In this document: piece after piece, positions 42,017-54,467 of the stretch | Layout: the number at the start of each line of letters is the position of its first letter | Numbering within the stretch: position 1 is the stretch's first letter | Source: Zizania palustris | Lineage: Eukaryota; Streptophyta; Magnoliopsida; Poales; Poaceae | Direction of reading: 5' to 3' | Assembly (NCBI GenBank): GCA_019279435.1 | Contig: JAAALK010000288.1 | Location: 74,795,499-74,859,498 of the forward strand | DNA length: 64,000 nt | Program-made: the position numbers and the translations under genes | Notes under the pieces: model-generated | The model's database searches: none | Told to the model about the DNA's origin: nothing | What the model saw: the letters and a program-made list of their open reading frames with translations, nothing else

Positions 42017-44115
42017 GTGCCAGAAGAGAATAATATGTCTACCACTGTGTATGGTGCTAAGAAAATCATATGTTATCTAGGGTTGGACATAGAGAAAATA
42101 TACATATAGGAATGATTGTGTTTTATTTCGTGGAGAGTATACAAACCTTGATAGATGTGCAACATGTGAAACACATCGATTCAAGAATAGAAAATACAAC
42201 GATGAAGTGGATGGTGGATGCAAGAGAAGAAAAGTTCCGCGGAAGGTGATATGGTGTTTTCCTATAATCTCCCATCTAAAGTAGATGTTTGTAAATACAA
42301 ATGAGTCTAAATGTCTCAGATAGCACAAAGAGGGTCATAAGAACGACTCAATGATACGACACACAATTGATTCTGCTCAATTGAGGACAATTTACACCAC
42401 AATTCAATGGTTTTTTAATGATTGCAGGAATATTAGATTTTCCATGAGTATGGATGGCATGAACCTCTTTGGTAACATGATTAGTGTGCATAACATGTGG
42501 CCAATGTTATTGTCTATATACAACCTTTCATCTTGGCTTTGTAAGAAGTGTAAATATATCATATTATCGATCTTGATTTATGGTCCTAAATAACCTGATA
42601 ATGACATTGATGTATATCTGAGACCCTTGGTGGCTGATCTAAAAATTATATGGCACATATGTGCTGAGGTTTAGGACGAGTACATCTAGGAGTACTTCTA
42701 GCTACATTTCATGTTGTTTGTTACAATAAATGACCTACTGGCTCAATGTAACTTGTTTTGACAAAGCATAAGGAAAGGTGAATCTTACCCATAGTGCTTG
42801 GAGGAAACATCGGGAACATGGTTGAACTATTATAAGAAAACAATATACATGCATCATCAATGTTTCCTTCCATTGAAACACCTATATAGGAGAATGAAGC
42901 TACAGTTTGATGGCACCATAGAAAAAGGAGGAAGTACTAGGCATTTCACTGGTGCAGAGGTATATGACCAGGTAAAGGGCATAAACGTTATACTCGGCAA
43001 GCAAAAATGTCTTTCCAAGAATTGTGATGGAGTGTGGAACAAGAAGTCAATTTTGTGGGAGCTTGAATATTGGAAATACGTAGATGTTCGATATTCCATC
43101 GATACAATGCAAGGCAAGAAAAACAGTGTGTGACAGTCTCCTCTAAACAATGCTAAATATGTCATGCAAAACAAAAGATCATGAGAATGCTAGAGCAGAT
43201 CTCAAGAAATGAGCTGATGAATACATCCACAATAGATAGAGCAAAGTTCTTGCCTCCATCTTGCAACATCCTTTCTGGGAAGGAGATAAATGAGTTTTGT
43301 GAATTCTTGCATAGCATTAAAGTTCCATCAGGTTACTCGTTGAATATCAACAAACTTGTAAACCCGTTGGAGCTTGATATGGTTGGTGGAATGAAGACTC
43401 ACGATTATCATCTGATACTAATCAGATAATTACTGTCAGAATAAGATATATATTATTAGTTGCGGTAAGAGATGCTATAATGAGTCGATCTCTATTTTTT
43501 CTTCACTCGAGGGTTGCATCGCATAGGGTTACTATAGTGAGGAGGTAGTAGAGTGGTGTGTCAACTACACAGACCTAAATAACCCAATTAGTGTGCCTCA
43601 CTCTCACCATGAGGGTAGACTAGCAGGACAAGGAATCCTAGGCAAGCAAACAATCACTCCTTCTCTAAAGGCATATGAGAAAGCTCATTTCCTTATGTTG
43701 CAACAATCGAGCAAAGTGTCACCATATATCGTTAAGCACAATCACATGCTTTCTTTAGAGAACCCATCTTATTCCAAAGGTTGGATCACAAAACAACACA
43801 TGAAAAGGTTCAATAGTTGGTTTCGAGATCAGATCGCACGATCAGGAACCTTAGTGAGCGAATCGATCAGACAACTAGTAGCAAGCCCTATATACATAGT
43901 TACAACATATTAAGCTTAACATATAAATGGTTATACATTCTACACATTTGATTAAGATAGGAAGAGCAAAAACCACAAATATTGGAATGACAACAACAAT
44001 GTACAAAGCACATATGATGGATGTTGGATGTTCAAGATACCTCTATTTTGATGCCATTAGTTCAACCTTTAAATACCCTGACTGCCTGCAATTCCACTTT
44101 AGAACACCAACGTGA
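42017..44115 (+). pseudogene. C3 tnp2-type CACTA transposase, heavily decayed
   Basis: It continues the frame from 24041 (LLNLLRDL / VPEENNMSTTVYGAKK). Recognisable parts of Transposase_21 are SMDGMNLFGNMISVHNMW (first Asp), LIYGPK with NDIDVYLRPLVADL, MKLQFDGTIEKG, ELEYWKYVDVRYSIDTMQ and LPPSCNILSGKEINEF. These are followed by DUF4218-like and later tail pieces (HEGRLAGQGILGKQTI, NSWFRDQIARSG). Many stops and frameshifts separate them. It is much older and more diverged than the tnp2 of the inner element. Confidence 0.78.
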
Positions 44116-44391
44116 TGGATGTTTGATGTTGACTCTCCTCTTTTCTCTTACCTCTCTTCTTTCTTGGCCATGAAGGCTTATGATGGATGATGCCTTGCTC
44201 GATGCATCCACCAATGTTTGGATGCATCAAACCAAGATTCATTCAACACAAGTTGATCCATAACATCATTAAACAATTGACACAACACTTATGTGGTCAC
44301 TTTTATAGGTTACTGCACAAGTATTGTGCCAATTATAAGATTATCATCAATGATGGGTGGTAACTACCATCCATCACTAATGACTTCTGCT
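44116..44391. repeat. Spacer of C3 with internal subterminal-type motif
   Basis: TGATGGGTGGTAACTACC / CCATCACTAATG at about 44350-44382 are end-type motifs placed between tnp2 and the next promoter, as in the inner element. Confidence 0.45.
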
Positions 44392-44400
44392 TATAAATAG
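44392..44400 (+). promoter_or_regulatory. TATA box of C3's second gene
   Basis: TATAAATAG lies directly after end-type repeats and is followed by a leader with AACCCTAACCCTAGC. Its downstream gene is the broken Transposase_24-type relic. Confidence 0.5.
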
Positions 44401-45513
44401 GCGGGATCTAAAAAGAACCAAAAGATTTCATTTTGCGCACAACCCTAACCCTAGCTCTCATCACTGTCACCATCATCGTGCTCCTTGTCAGCCTTACCAT
44501 TCTGTCTTGGCATCCATTTCTTCTTGGTCGTACATTCTATACTGCATGACTTCTATTACCCCGTCTGTTCCATCATGTGTGGCCTCCGTTTTGCTATCCA
44601 TTCCATCATGCAAGGCCGACCCTACTCACTGCCTCCTCGTATTGAATCTTCCTCCTCCTTCTAAGGTCCTCTTCATCAGCCCTCCTCCTCCGACATGGCT
44701 ATGGTTTGTTAATTATTACTTTGTGAGTTTGTAAATATGAGGATAATTTGTGAATATATTGCTTTGTGGATAATTTGTGAATATTTGCTCAATAAATATA
44801 AGGATATTACTATGAGGATGTGTGTGTGACAATTAGGCTTTTTTTTGTTTTGACAAGTTTGTCCATGCAATGATTTTTGCATTATTTGCTAATAATATTT
44901 TCCCTATATTTTGTTCACGCAATGTTCTTTCATTATGTGCTTACTAATATTGCTTACTGAATCAGTTGTCACACACACTTGCTTACTAAATTGATCATAT
45001 ATATAGGAAGATGCTCCTAAATTGTCCATGCACTTTGGACAGTCCAGAGATGTGCGGCCCATGTAACTAGACCCTGTCGTCTCGTACCATTCTAGAGAAA
45101 GTTTTGGTGGTGTCTTCATGTTGTTTTCAAGATACACAACCCTCTCAACTTCAAGTTGATATGTGTATTTGAAGAATAGCGGGGAGATCCTTCCCAAATT
45201 CTATCTAGATCTGTATAGGACCATGGGTCTAACTACGTGGGCCACACATCCTCGGATGGGATTTAAGATCTATCCATGCCTATTAGTGCCCAAACTCTAG
45301 CGTCATTCGATCATACATTTATTGTAATGAACATTAGTGTCTCCCTTCTAATAGTGTTTAGATGTCTAGTAGCTCTTCTAATGGGTATTCTAGGTCCACC
45401 GATGATGTTGAGCTAGAAATCAAGAAGCCAAGATCATAAGTAAAGTTCCCGATGGACAATCTAACCATCAAGGCGATCGACAATGATGGCATGCCAAAAC
45501 ATAAAATGGCCTT
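44401..45513 (+). pseudogene. C3 second gene, upstream part (unrecognised, broken)
   Basis: A leader and AT-rich, probably intronic sequence (44720-44960) are followed by degraded coding-like sequence up to the retrotransposon at 45514. The segment just before it (DNLTIKAIDNDGMPKH) leads in the same direction into the Transposase_24-type relic at 57769-58170. I cannot assign domains to most of it. Confidence 0.35.
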
Positions 45514-48500
45514 TGTCGCGCCCCGATTTAATAAATCAGGACTTTATTGAAATTCCATAGAAAATCAATAAAACAAGACGTTCATCACACGACCACGTAC
45601 AAGACGGGCAATCATTCACGGTTCGTAGACCGCATTAATACAAAAGTGAATGAAAGTGAAGAGAAACTAATAAAATCAAGGGTCCTAGATGAACGCCTCC
45701 TTCCAGTCTCGCCTTGACTGGGTCGCTACTCCAGACCTTCATCCTCCTCGTAGTAGACAGGCTCTGATGGTGTAAGTCAATGGGGTGAGTACAGATGTAC
45801 TCAGCAAGCCACCGAATGCAAATATAATGCAAGATAATAACAAGGGAGATAGTGGCTGGTTTTGCGGAAGCAGCATATTTGTAAAGCATTAAACGTGAGC
45901 AATTTATTAGTACGGAAAAGTAAACATGTGAATGCATCATCATCTTCTAACTCGAGGAGTACATTTCACCTCCTCGCACAACTAGTCCTTACATGCCATG
46001 AATAACTCAATCATTCAACCAATTGTAAACTAACTGCGAGTAGTCACACAACCCGCCCTTGACCGTGAGCTCGGCTTTTCGAAAAGATTGATTTTTTACT
46101 CTGATCAGAGATGTACCACTGTACCCACAAGGCACACACTCATCACTTACACCGAAGTGTAACGAGATGACCCATTTCACGGGAACTCAGTGCCAAAACC
46201 TTCCATATGGTCTCCCCCGACTCAACAGCACTCTCTTATAGGTTTCGTACCGTGTCTCGCCATGTCGAGTTTCCACAATACCCCCCCTTGAGCCATCGTC
46301 GGTACAAGGCGCCCTGAGGGCTAGCCCCTTGCCCTCTCCACTATGGTACTGAGAGCCGGAGTGTTCCACACTTCCAGTTAGGACTTACCCATTAGACTTG
46401 TGGTTGGTACGGAAGTGCTTTGCAACAGATCCCGCAGACCGGTCCTTATAGTGCCCCTGGTGCGACATACCAAAACCCGAGCTTGCACCCGGAACCCACC
46501 ATACTTATAACATACCTAACTCCAACAGAGTCCAGAGACTAAGAATAACGGGGTATTTCATATACCAGAATCCATCTAATCTACGACTCAGTTTCTTTTA
46601 TCCTATAGCAGTGGTGCCGGTACATTTGGGCACTAGCTAATATAATATTTGTAGAGTGACAAGGAGTTAAGGCTCAATAAGCATGACTTGGGTTTGCACA
46701 CAAGGACGGGGATCTAATAAATATAAGTGTAAGGCTTGATCTTTGACTAATGCAATATTAACCTATGAGTTATAGCGATAATTTATTAAATCATGGGCTC
46801 AATAATGATCAACTGTTTCCACAGGGGTGGTCGATGACTTGCCTTGATCAGCAAAGGGTGAAGGTGGAACCTCGGGATAGAACTCCTGCTCCTCGACGAA
46901 CTCGTAGTCTTCTCGATACGGAAAAATAAATGAACAACACATTCAATAAAGCATCACCAAACAAAATCATACAAATTTAATGATCTAAATATGTGATTTG
47001 AGCTTTATTATTCTGGTGTTACTTTTAATAATATTAAAAGTTAAATTTAGAGGTTTTTATTAATTCTTTTCCTGAATTATTAATTTATCCCTAAGGGGTT
47101 TTTATTTATTTAATCCATAAGTTTATTTTGTGCTAAGATAACATACTGTTTTTATGGCATTGAAGTGTAGAGAATAATTTACTGATTTTAACAAAATTTG
47201 AATGGTGAAATTTGGAGTTAAAATGAGCAAGTTATGAATTTTTGAAGTTTAAACTATTTTCTGAATTTTATTTAAAACCAGAAAACAGTCTCTGGTCCAC
47301 GGTGAACCAGGTTCACCATGAACCTGTGACTGTGCGCGTGGACCTAGCGACCTGGACCGTTGGATCTGGATCCAGCGGTCAGATGCGAGGCGGGTGAGTT
47401 TAATGAAAATGGACGACTGTGATTAAATCCCGTCGAACCTGGTACGCGTGGACGCACGAGATTGATCTAGGGGTTTAAGTAACGATCGACGGCTGCGATC
47501 GCTCCGTACCCCTTTGACCAGATCTAAGGCTGAGATTAGGGATTTAATCTGTGCGCTCCGATCGCGATCGTGCGGCCAGGATTTAATCCGGCACGGTACG
47601 CGCGTAACGGACCTCGCACCCTTCGTCTCCGGCGACGGCGAGGCCTCAAGGAGCGGAGGCGACGGCGGCGGCGAGCACCTAGGGGCCTAGGTATGGCCAA
47701 AAATGGAAAGGGGAGGTCGAGATGGCCTCGGCCATACCTTCGGTGGCGACGACGGGCTACGGACGGCGACGACGGCGAGGGTAGACGGCGAGGTCTTCTC
47801 GGGTGGTCGTCGGCGACGGTGATCCGACGGGTTCCACGGCCAACCTGAGGGGTGGCCGAGGTTGGGTAGACTCCGGCGGTCACGACGGTGGCAGTGGCGC
47901 GGACGGAGGGGGCCGGAAGTCGACGGCGAGCGGTGGCCTGGAGTTGCAGCAGGAGAGGAAACCGAAGAAGGGAGCAGGGCGCTCGGGATCGCTTCGGCTA
48001 GGACGTTAGTGGTGTGGGCGGAGTGCGGTGAGTCGAGGGGTATAAATAGGGGTCATCGGCGGCGAGGATGGAAGGTTAAACCGGGGAAACCCGAAGGTTT
48101 ATTTCCATCTCCGGCGAGGTTCCCTTTTCTACTCGGATAACCTTCCTTAAGCGCAAAAACGTGTCGGCTAAGGAAGGAAAGGGGGCGGCGGCGACAAGGG
48201 AAGGTGATCCGGGGTGATCCAGGGTGATCCGGTGGCCAGTGGCGAGGAAACAGAAGGTGATCGCCGGGGAAGGAAAGGGGAGCGATCCCCTTCCATGGAG
48301 AAGACGAAGCTGACAGGTGGCCCCCACCTGTCAGCGGGCGAAACAAAAAATGAAGGGCCGACAGGCGGGCCACGACTGTCAGAGAGAGGGAAGCGGAGGC
48401 GAGAGGCTGTCATGTGGGCCGAGGCAGGGCGCGGGCGGGAGAGAGAGGAGGGGAGCGGCGCCGACACCTGGGTCCCACCCGTCAGCGACACAGAGCTGGG

Positions 48501-48816
48501 TTGGGCCGGGCTGGAGGCTAATTCAAGGTTGAGGCCCGTTAAGGATTAAAATTGTTTTCTGATTTAAGATAAATCCAGTAATTCGTTTATTTGATTTAGG
48601 GTTGAATCACTGTTGATAAAAATTTGTAAAAATTCCTGAAATTATGCCTTGACCTCTAGTTTATCTCATAAAATTTTCAAGTCCATATTTTGAATATTTA
48701 TCCCTGTTTGGCTTCATTTGGGTTCTTTTAGGATTTTTCTTTAATGAATAAATCCAGAAATGATTTAAATAATATTTTTATTTTATTTTATTTGTTTTAT
48801 TTCTTGGGGTGTTACA
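45514..48816 (-). repeat. 3' LTR of the chromovirus-type element
   Basis: 3303 bp. Read in element orientation it starts TGTAACACCCC and ends GGGGCGCGACA. It has a GC-rich central part (47570-48530) and AT-rich flanks. Reading frames inside are low-complexity and not called. It differs from the other LTR by scattered substitutions and short indels, at roughly 2% in the first few hundred bases compared by eye. Confidence 0.93.
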
Positions 48817-48831
48817 ATCCTATCCCCCTTA
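48817..48831 (-). other. Polypurine tract of the chromovirus-type element
   Basis: On the minus strand AAGGGGGATAGGAT lies directly before the 3' LTR. Confidence 0.7.
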
Positions 48832-48858
48832 CAGAGAATCTCGTCCTCGAGATTCGGA

Positions 48859-51182
48859 TCAATCCTCGAATAGCTCAGGATGTTGTGCCTTGAGTTCATC
48901 CTCTTTTTCCCATGTAGCTTCCTCTACCGGATGATTGCTCCACTGCACTTTACAGAAGCGGATGACCCGACTCCTGGTGATCCTTTCTTTGACTTCCAAT
49001 ATCTTGACAGGCTTTTCCACATAGGTCAGATCCTCTTGAACATCCAACTGCTGTAGATCCACTTGATCTGTCGGGACGCGAAGACATTTCTTGAGTTGGG
49101 AAACGTGAAACACGTCATGCACTCCAGCCAATGAGGGTGGTAGTTCCAACTGATATGCAACTTCGCCTTGGCGTCGAACAATGGGAAATGGTCCAACATA
49201 TCGAGGGGCCAACTTTCCTCTCATGTTAAACCGTTGAGTACCACGGAGAGGCGTAACTCGAAGGTAGACATGATCTCCCTCTTCGAAGGCTAGGTCTCGG
49301 CGTCGATTGTCTGCGTAGCTCTTCTGTCATGATTGGGCTGTCTTGAGTCGGTCTCTGATGATCCGTACCTTCTCTTCAGCTTCACGAAGAATGTCCGTTC
49401 CGAACACTTGAGATTCACCAGTTTGATCCCATAGTAGAGGCGTTCTGCACTTACGTCCATATAGGGCTTCAAAAGGAGACATCTGAAGACTGGCTTGATA
49501 GCTGTTGTTGTACGAAAACTCAGCGTATGGCAAGCTCTTGTCCCAAGTGGCTCCAAAATCTAAGACACATGCCCGAAGCATATCTTCCAATATCTGATTC
49601 ACCCTTTCAGTTTGTCCATCTGTCTGTGGGTGGTAAGCAGTGCTGAAGTTCAGTCTCGTTCCCATCTCTTCTTGAAGGTTCTTCCAAAAACGAGAGGTAA
49701 ACTGACTTCCTCTATCGGATACTATCTTTTTGGGCACTCCATGAAGGCACACGATGCGGGCCATGTACAACTCTGCGATCTTAGGACCACTGAAGGTCGT
49801 CTTAACGGCTATGAAGTGTGCTACCTTCGTAAGCCGGTCAATAATCACCCAAATAGAATCATATCCAAGTTGGGTCTTTGGGAGTCCGGTGATGAAGTCC
49901 ATTCCGATCTCTTCCCATTTCCATTCAGGCACCTTTAGAGGCTGTAACAGTCCTGCAGGTCTCTGATGTTCAGCTTTCACTCTTCTACAGGTGTCACACT
50001 CAGCGACGAACTGTGCAATCTCCCTCTTCATGCTAACCCACCAATAACGTTCCTTCAGGTCCTGGTACATCTTGGTACTGCCGGGATGAATGGAGTACAT
50101 CGTCTCGTGGGCTTCTCTCAGGATAAGGGTTTTTATCTCTGGCTTATCCAGCACACATATCCGGGTTCCAAACCATATGGTGCCATTCTCGTCCTCTGAA
50201 AATCCTGGGGCTTTTCCTTGCCTCATGTTCTTCTTAATGGCAGCTATATCTGGGTCTTTTAACTGAGCTTTTCGGATTTGCTCAAATAGAACTGGCTGGG
50301 TCTCCAAGGTTGCTAGGTATGTTCCGGTGGTCAACCCAAGATTCAACTTTTCCATCTCTCTACATAACAAGGGGGCGTGTTCTTGAATCATCATGGCGGT
50401 GCAATATCCCTTGCGACTTAATGCATCAGCTACCACATTTGCTTTTCCGGGGTGGTAGTGAATACCTAAGTCATAGTCCTTTATTAGTTCCAACCATCGT
50501 CTTTGCCTCAGGTTAAGGTCTGGCTGTGTGAAGATGTACTTCAAACTTTTGTGATCCGTGAAGATCTCACAGCGATTCCCGACCAAATAATGCCTCCATA
50601 TCTTAAGGGCGTGCACAACCGCGGCAAGTTCCAAATCATGGGTTGGGTAGTTCAACTCATGGGGTCTCAACTGACGAGAGGCATAAGAGATAACTTTTCC
50701 ATCTTGCATAAGAACACATCCCAAACCTTGGCGAGATGCGTCACAATAAACATGGAAGTCCTTTCGGATATCGGGTAGGGTCAGTATGGGTCCTGACACC
50801 AAACGGGTCTTGAGAGTGCGGAAACTTTCCTCGCATTCAGGAGTCCATTCAAACTTTTCTCCTTTCTGTAATAACTTGGTCATAGGCTTGGCTATGTTAG
50901 AAAAATTCTCAATGAATCTCCGATAATATCCGGCCAAACCCAGAAAACTTCGTATCTCAGATACGTTCGTGGGTGGCAACCAATCTGTAACTGCTTCCAT
51001 GGTGACAGGATCTACTGCAATCCCTTGTGCAGAGATGATGTGTCCAAGGAACTTCACTTCTGCCGTCCAAAATTTACACTTGCTGTACTTGGCATATAAC
51101 TGGTGCTCCCTTAGCTTGCCTAAGGTTAACCGGAGGTGAGTCTCGTGCTCTTTCTGGTCCTTGGAATAAATGAGAATGTCAG
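48859..51182 (-). pseudogene. RT C-terminal part, RNase H, integrase and chromodomain
   Basis: In order: RT thumb and connection (VKFLGHIISAQGIAVDP, AGYYRRFIENFS); RNase H (EIFTDHKSLKYIFTQPDL, GKANVVADALSR); the integrase zinc finger (HPGSTKMYQDL ... CDTCRRVKAEH); the core with GMDFITGLPK (Asp), VSDRGSQFTSRFW (Asp) and YHPQTDGQTERVNQ (Glu); the FSYNNSYQASLQMSPFEALY region; and a C-terminal chromodomain-like segment (EVKERITRSRVIRFCKVQW, EEATWEKEDEL) ending LFED. An in-frame TGA at 49327-49329 after LKTAQS looks like a changed CGA. Otherwise the integrase is complete. The chromodomain would steer insertion to modified histones. Confidence 0.88.
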
Positions 51183-52312
51183 TCTATAAAGACCACGATG
51201 AATTTGTCCAAATATTCCATGAACACCTTATTCATCATGTTCATGAAGAATGCAGGGGCGTTGGTCAATCCAAAGGACATAACCGTGCACTCGTACAATC
51301 CATAACGAGTGGTAAAGGCCGTCTTGGGTATATCTTCTTCTCGAATCCACAACTGATGATATCCAGAACGCAGGTCGATCTTCGAGAATACCGTAGCTCC
51401 CTTTAGCTGGTCGAAGAGATCGTCGATCCGAGGCAACGGGTACTTATTCTTGATGGTTACTTCATTCAAAGCGCGGTAATCCACACACATACGCTTGGCC
51501 TTGTCTTCTTTCTTCTCGACGAAGATGACGGGGGCACCCCATGGCGATGTGCTTGGTCTGATGTAGCCTTTCCTCTCGAGATCCTCCAATTGCTGCTTCA
51601 TTTCAGCTAACTCATTAGCGGCCATCCGGTATGGTCGCTTGTAAACAGGGGTAGTCCCGGGCACCAAGTCAATCCTGAACTCGATGTCCCTCTTGGGTGG
51701 CATCCCTGGTAAATCCTCTGGAAATACATCCGGGTATTCACTGACTACCGGTATCTCTTCAAGGGTAATCTGGTGCAGTCTTGGTCTTCTGATCTTTAGA
51801 CTTGGCATTTGAAATGTGACGGCAGTCCCTTCTTCGCTGGTCACAGTCACTTTTCTCTGGGCACATTCTATTACTCCTTGGTATTTGTTCAACCAATCCA
51901 TCCCTAGAATGAGATCCAACCCTTGGCATTCTATTAGGATGGGGTCTGCCCAAAATATCGTACCTTGGATATCTATCCATACTTTTGGGCTATAGGTTAG
52001 GGCCAGGGTTTGTTTTCCCCGAGTGACTATTTGTACGGCTCTGGGTAGTTCTTCTATGTTTAGATTGTTCTTTCCCACAAAATCAGTTGATATGAAGGAG
52101 TGCGTAGGTCCAGTGTCAAATAAAACCACGGTAAGTGCTGAATGTACCAAGAACTTACCCATCACTATCTTTGGTGCGGCCTGAGCTTCTTCAGCGGTGA
52201 CGTGATTGACTCGGGCACGGATGGCGGGGTTCGCGACAACTCCTTGGACGCGCTTGGGGTGAGGGCACGCATTGGAGTAATGCCCTTCCTGGCGGCAGTT
52301 GAAACATACCAC
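51179..52312 (-). pseudogene. Zinc knuckle, protease and RT N-terminal part
   Basis: It begins with the gag knuckle CFNCRQEGHYSNACPH (CCHC). The protease active site VLFDTGPTHSFIS follows, then RT signatures (RMCVDYRALNEVTIKNKYPLP, SKIDLRSGYHQLWI, MSFGLTNAPAFF). The frame ends at FIVVFID because one extra T between the two catalytic Asp codons (about 51182) produces GAC TGA. In the next frame the sequence goes on as DILIYSKDQKEHETHL. This splits the RT exactly in its FIDD active site. Confidence 0.88.
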
Positions 52313-53340
52313 GGGCTTGACGTGCTTGTCGCGCAGGATTTCCGCCTTCTTTGCCAGGGCGGTTGGTGCAGCTGGGGCGGCGGGAGCGGGGCGAGGCTGT
52401 CCTGGTTCTCGGCGTTGGTGGCGGGTGGCACTGGGCGATATACTGGTCGGGGGTGGTATTGTGGAGCCGGTGGAGGAGGTGTGTAGCGGGGCCTCTGAGC
52501 CATGCCCTGGTTTTGCCTAAAGGCAATCATCCTTTTCTTTTTCAGGTCGACCTTGTTCTGCTGGGTCTCCTGAATGATAGCTTTATTCACCAACTTTTGG
52601 AAGCTGGCGAAATCTCCGGAGATAAGTTGTAGGGACAGCTCATCCTTCAATCCCCTGAGGAACTTGGCCTGCCTGGCCGCATCTGTACGGACCTCCTCAG
52701 GTGCGTACCTAGCTAGGCGGTTGAATTCGTGCAGGTATTCTGTAACAGACCTGCTCCCCTGCTGCAGGTCTCTGAACTCTTGCTGTTTCTGCGCAATAAT
52801 GCCGTCGGGGATGTGGGCGGCACGGAAAGCGGCCGAAAACTCTGCCCAAGTATGGGCGTGGCCCTCGGGCAGAGTCTCGCGAAGATTGTCCCAGCACTCT
52901 GCGGCGGGACCATGTAGCTGGTGGGTGGCGAAGGCTACCCTCTCCTGCTCAGTGCAGGTAAGGAGATCGAGCTTCTTCTCGATGGTCCTTAACCAATCCC
53001 CAGCCTCCATGGGGTTGGTGGTGCTTGAGAAGGTCGGTGGGCGAACTCGGAGGAACTCCGAGAGCTGAGAGGCGGGAGCGGGAGCTGGTGTGGCGGGGCG
53101 GGGCAGCTCGGGCTGTTGGTGGAGACGGAAGAACTGAGCCTGCTGCTCTTGCATCTGCTGCTGCTGCTGTTGCATCTGGTTTAATAACGCAGTGACCAAC
53201 TGGTTTTGAGTGGCCATCATCTCAGCCACCGTGGGGTGGTTAGCGATTGGGGCTTGCCTTTGTCCCGTTGCTCTCCAGTGTGGCAAGTTGCCGTTGTCTC
53301 CTCCGCTCTGAGGAGCGTCGGAGCCCTGAGTGTTGGTCAT
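52312..53340 (-). pseudogene. Gag of the chromovirus-type element
   Basis: The ATG at 53340 opens a Gln-rich N-terminus (run of Gln at 53147-53180). A retrotransposon gag domain follows (FSSTTNPMEAGDWLRTIEKK, PAAECWDNLRETLPEG, QEFRDLQQGSRSVTEYL, KFLRGLKDELSLQLIS), then a Pro/Tyr-rich linker. The frame shifts near 52405. The expected link to the zinc knuckle (ALAKKAEILRDKHVKPVVCF) is found in the neighbouring frame. Confidence 0.85.
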
Positions 53341-53534
53341 CCTGGAGTTTTCAAAGTAGACAACATTTATTTTAGAGAATTCTTTTATGTTTTATTCCAA
53401 AAATAACGTTCTTGCGGTTACATTTATTTATTTCTTCATTCATGCCTTATATTTTGACATGAATGGCAATACAATAAGCAAAAATGAAAAGCAATCAATC
53501 GTAAAACTACGTCTACGGTAGCTCGGGGGACGGC

Positions 53535-54328
53535 TCAATCTCGGGCTCGTGGGAGACTGGTCGGGGTCGAGGAGCTGGATGGTCCGGCGGGTGGAGCACT
53601 GCGGGAGATCCTCTTGGGCCTCACAATGGGGATCCGAAGGGGTGTCTTCTTGCGAGGCGGAAGAGGTGCGATCTCCTCGAGGTCCTTCTTTAATTCCTTG
53701 AGCTGATGGCGGAGCTGGGTGTTGACCATGGCGCCCTGGCGTAGAAGCTCGTTCTGACGCCTCAATTCCTCCACCTCGAGGGTCAACTGGGGGTTCTGCT
53801 GAAGCTGTCGACGGAGCTCGGCATTCTCACGGGTCAGGTTCTCCGAAGTGTGGCGGTAGAAGTCGATGGTGTCGTGCTGGCTGTCTGCGTCGAGGACGGC
53901 CTCTGTGTGGAGGTTGTCCATGGCCTCCAAGAGTCTCATCGTGCGGGTGATGGCAGAGTTGCTCTGCGTGAGGGGGCTGATGTAGATGTTGCGGTGACTC
54001 CCAGGGTGTGCGCATGGGCATGAAGCGGTAGACGGTGTCGCGGAGGTGGCAGTCGTATACCAGTCGAAGCTCGGTGAGGGACTGAAGAGCGGCTCGCTGG
54101 CTAGCCACCACGAACGAAGGTCCTCCAACTCCATGGGTGTAGAAGGGTGGCTGCATGGAGGAGGGGCGGATAACAACCGTGACCTCGCAGTAGCTCTCGT
54201 TCGCATCGGGAAAAATCCCAGTGGAACGCGGGCTCATGGGGAAACCCCAAGAAGTCAACGAGCACGCGAAGCTCGCGGATAAATCCGGCCTCGTCACTAA
54301 GAGTCCCGCTCATGGTATGGACCGGCAT
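53535..54328 (-). pseudogene. Extra ORF between 5' LTR and gag (coiled coil), unknown function
   Basis: The ATG at 54328 reads MPVHTMSGTLSDEAGFIREL. The sense then moves through neighbouring frames (VIRPSSMQPPFYTHGVGGP with ELRLVYDCHLRDTVYRFMP) to a final open stretch with a coiled coil (DFYRHTSENLTRENAELRRQ, VEELRRQNELLRQGA) and a basic Pro/Ser tail ending at 53535. At least two frameshifts are implied. An ORF upstream of gag is not part of the usual Ty3/gypsy plan. I do not know its role. Confidence 0.55.
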
Positions 54329-54451
54329 CTACAAAAGAGATAAAGTTTTTGTGAAAATCTCGGAAGATGAGAGGATAAGTAGTGTTTGTAAGAAAATATA
54401 GTAAGTACTAAGTCCTAGGGTCAGGTCTGTTTGGCTTCCTACAGTCAAGTC

Positions 54452-54464
54452 GGCTCTGATACCA
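54452..54464 (-). other. Primer-binding site (initiator Met tRNA)
   Basis: TGGTATCAGAGCC on the minus strand, three bases after the 5' LTR end. This is the common plant primer-binding site complementary to initiator methionine tRNA. Confidence 0.85.
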
Positions 54465-54467
54465 TCT

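Noticed and set aside
44904..45197. Minus-strand 97-residue gene
   Set aside because: No domain, and the direction is opposite to the surrounding C3 gene. Probably a chance frame in decayed sequence.
47536..48549. Several open frames in the GC-rich centre of the LTR (and the matching region 56378-57468)
   Set aside because: They lie within LTRs, are Arg/Gly-rich low-complexity, occur in all frames, and differ between the two LTRs by frameshifts.
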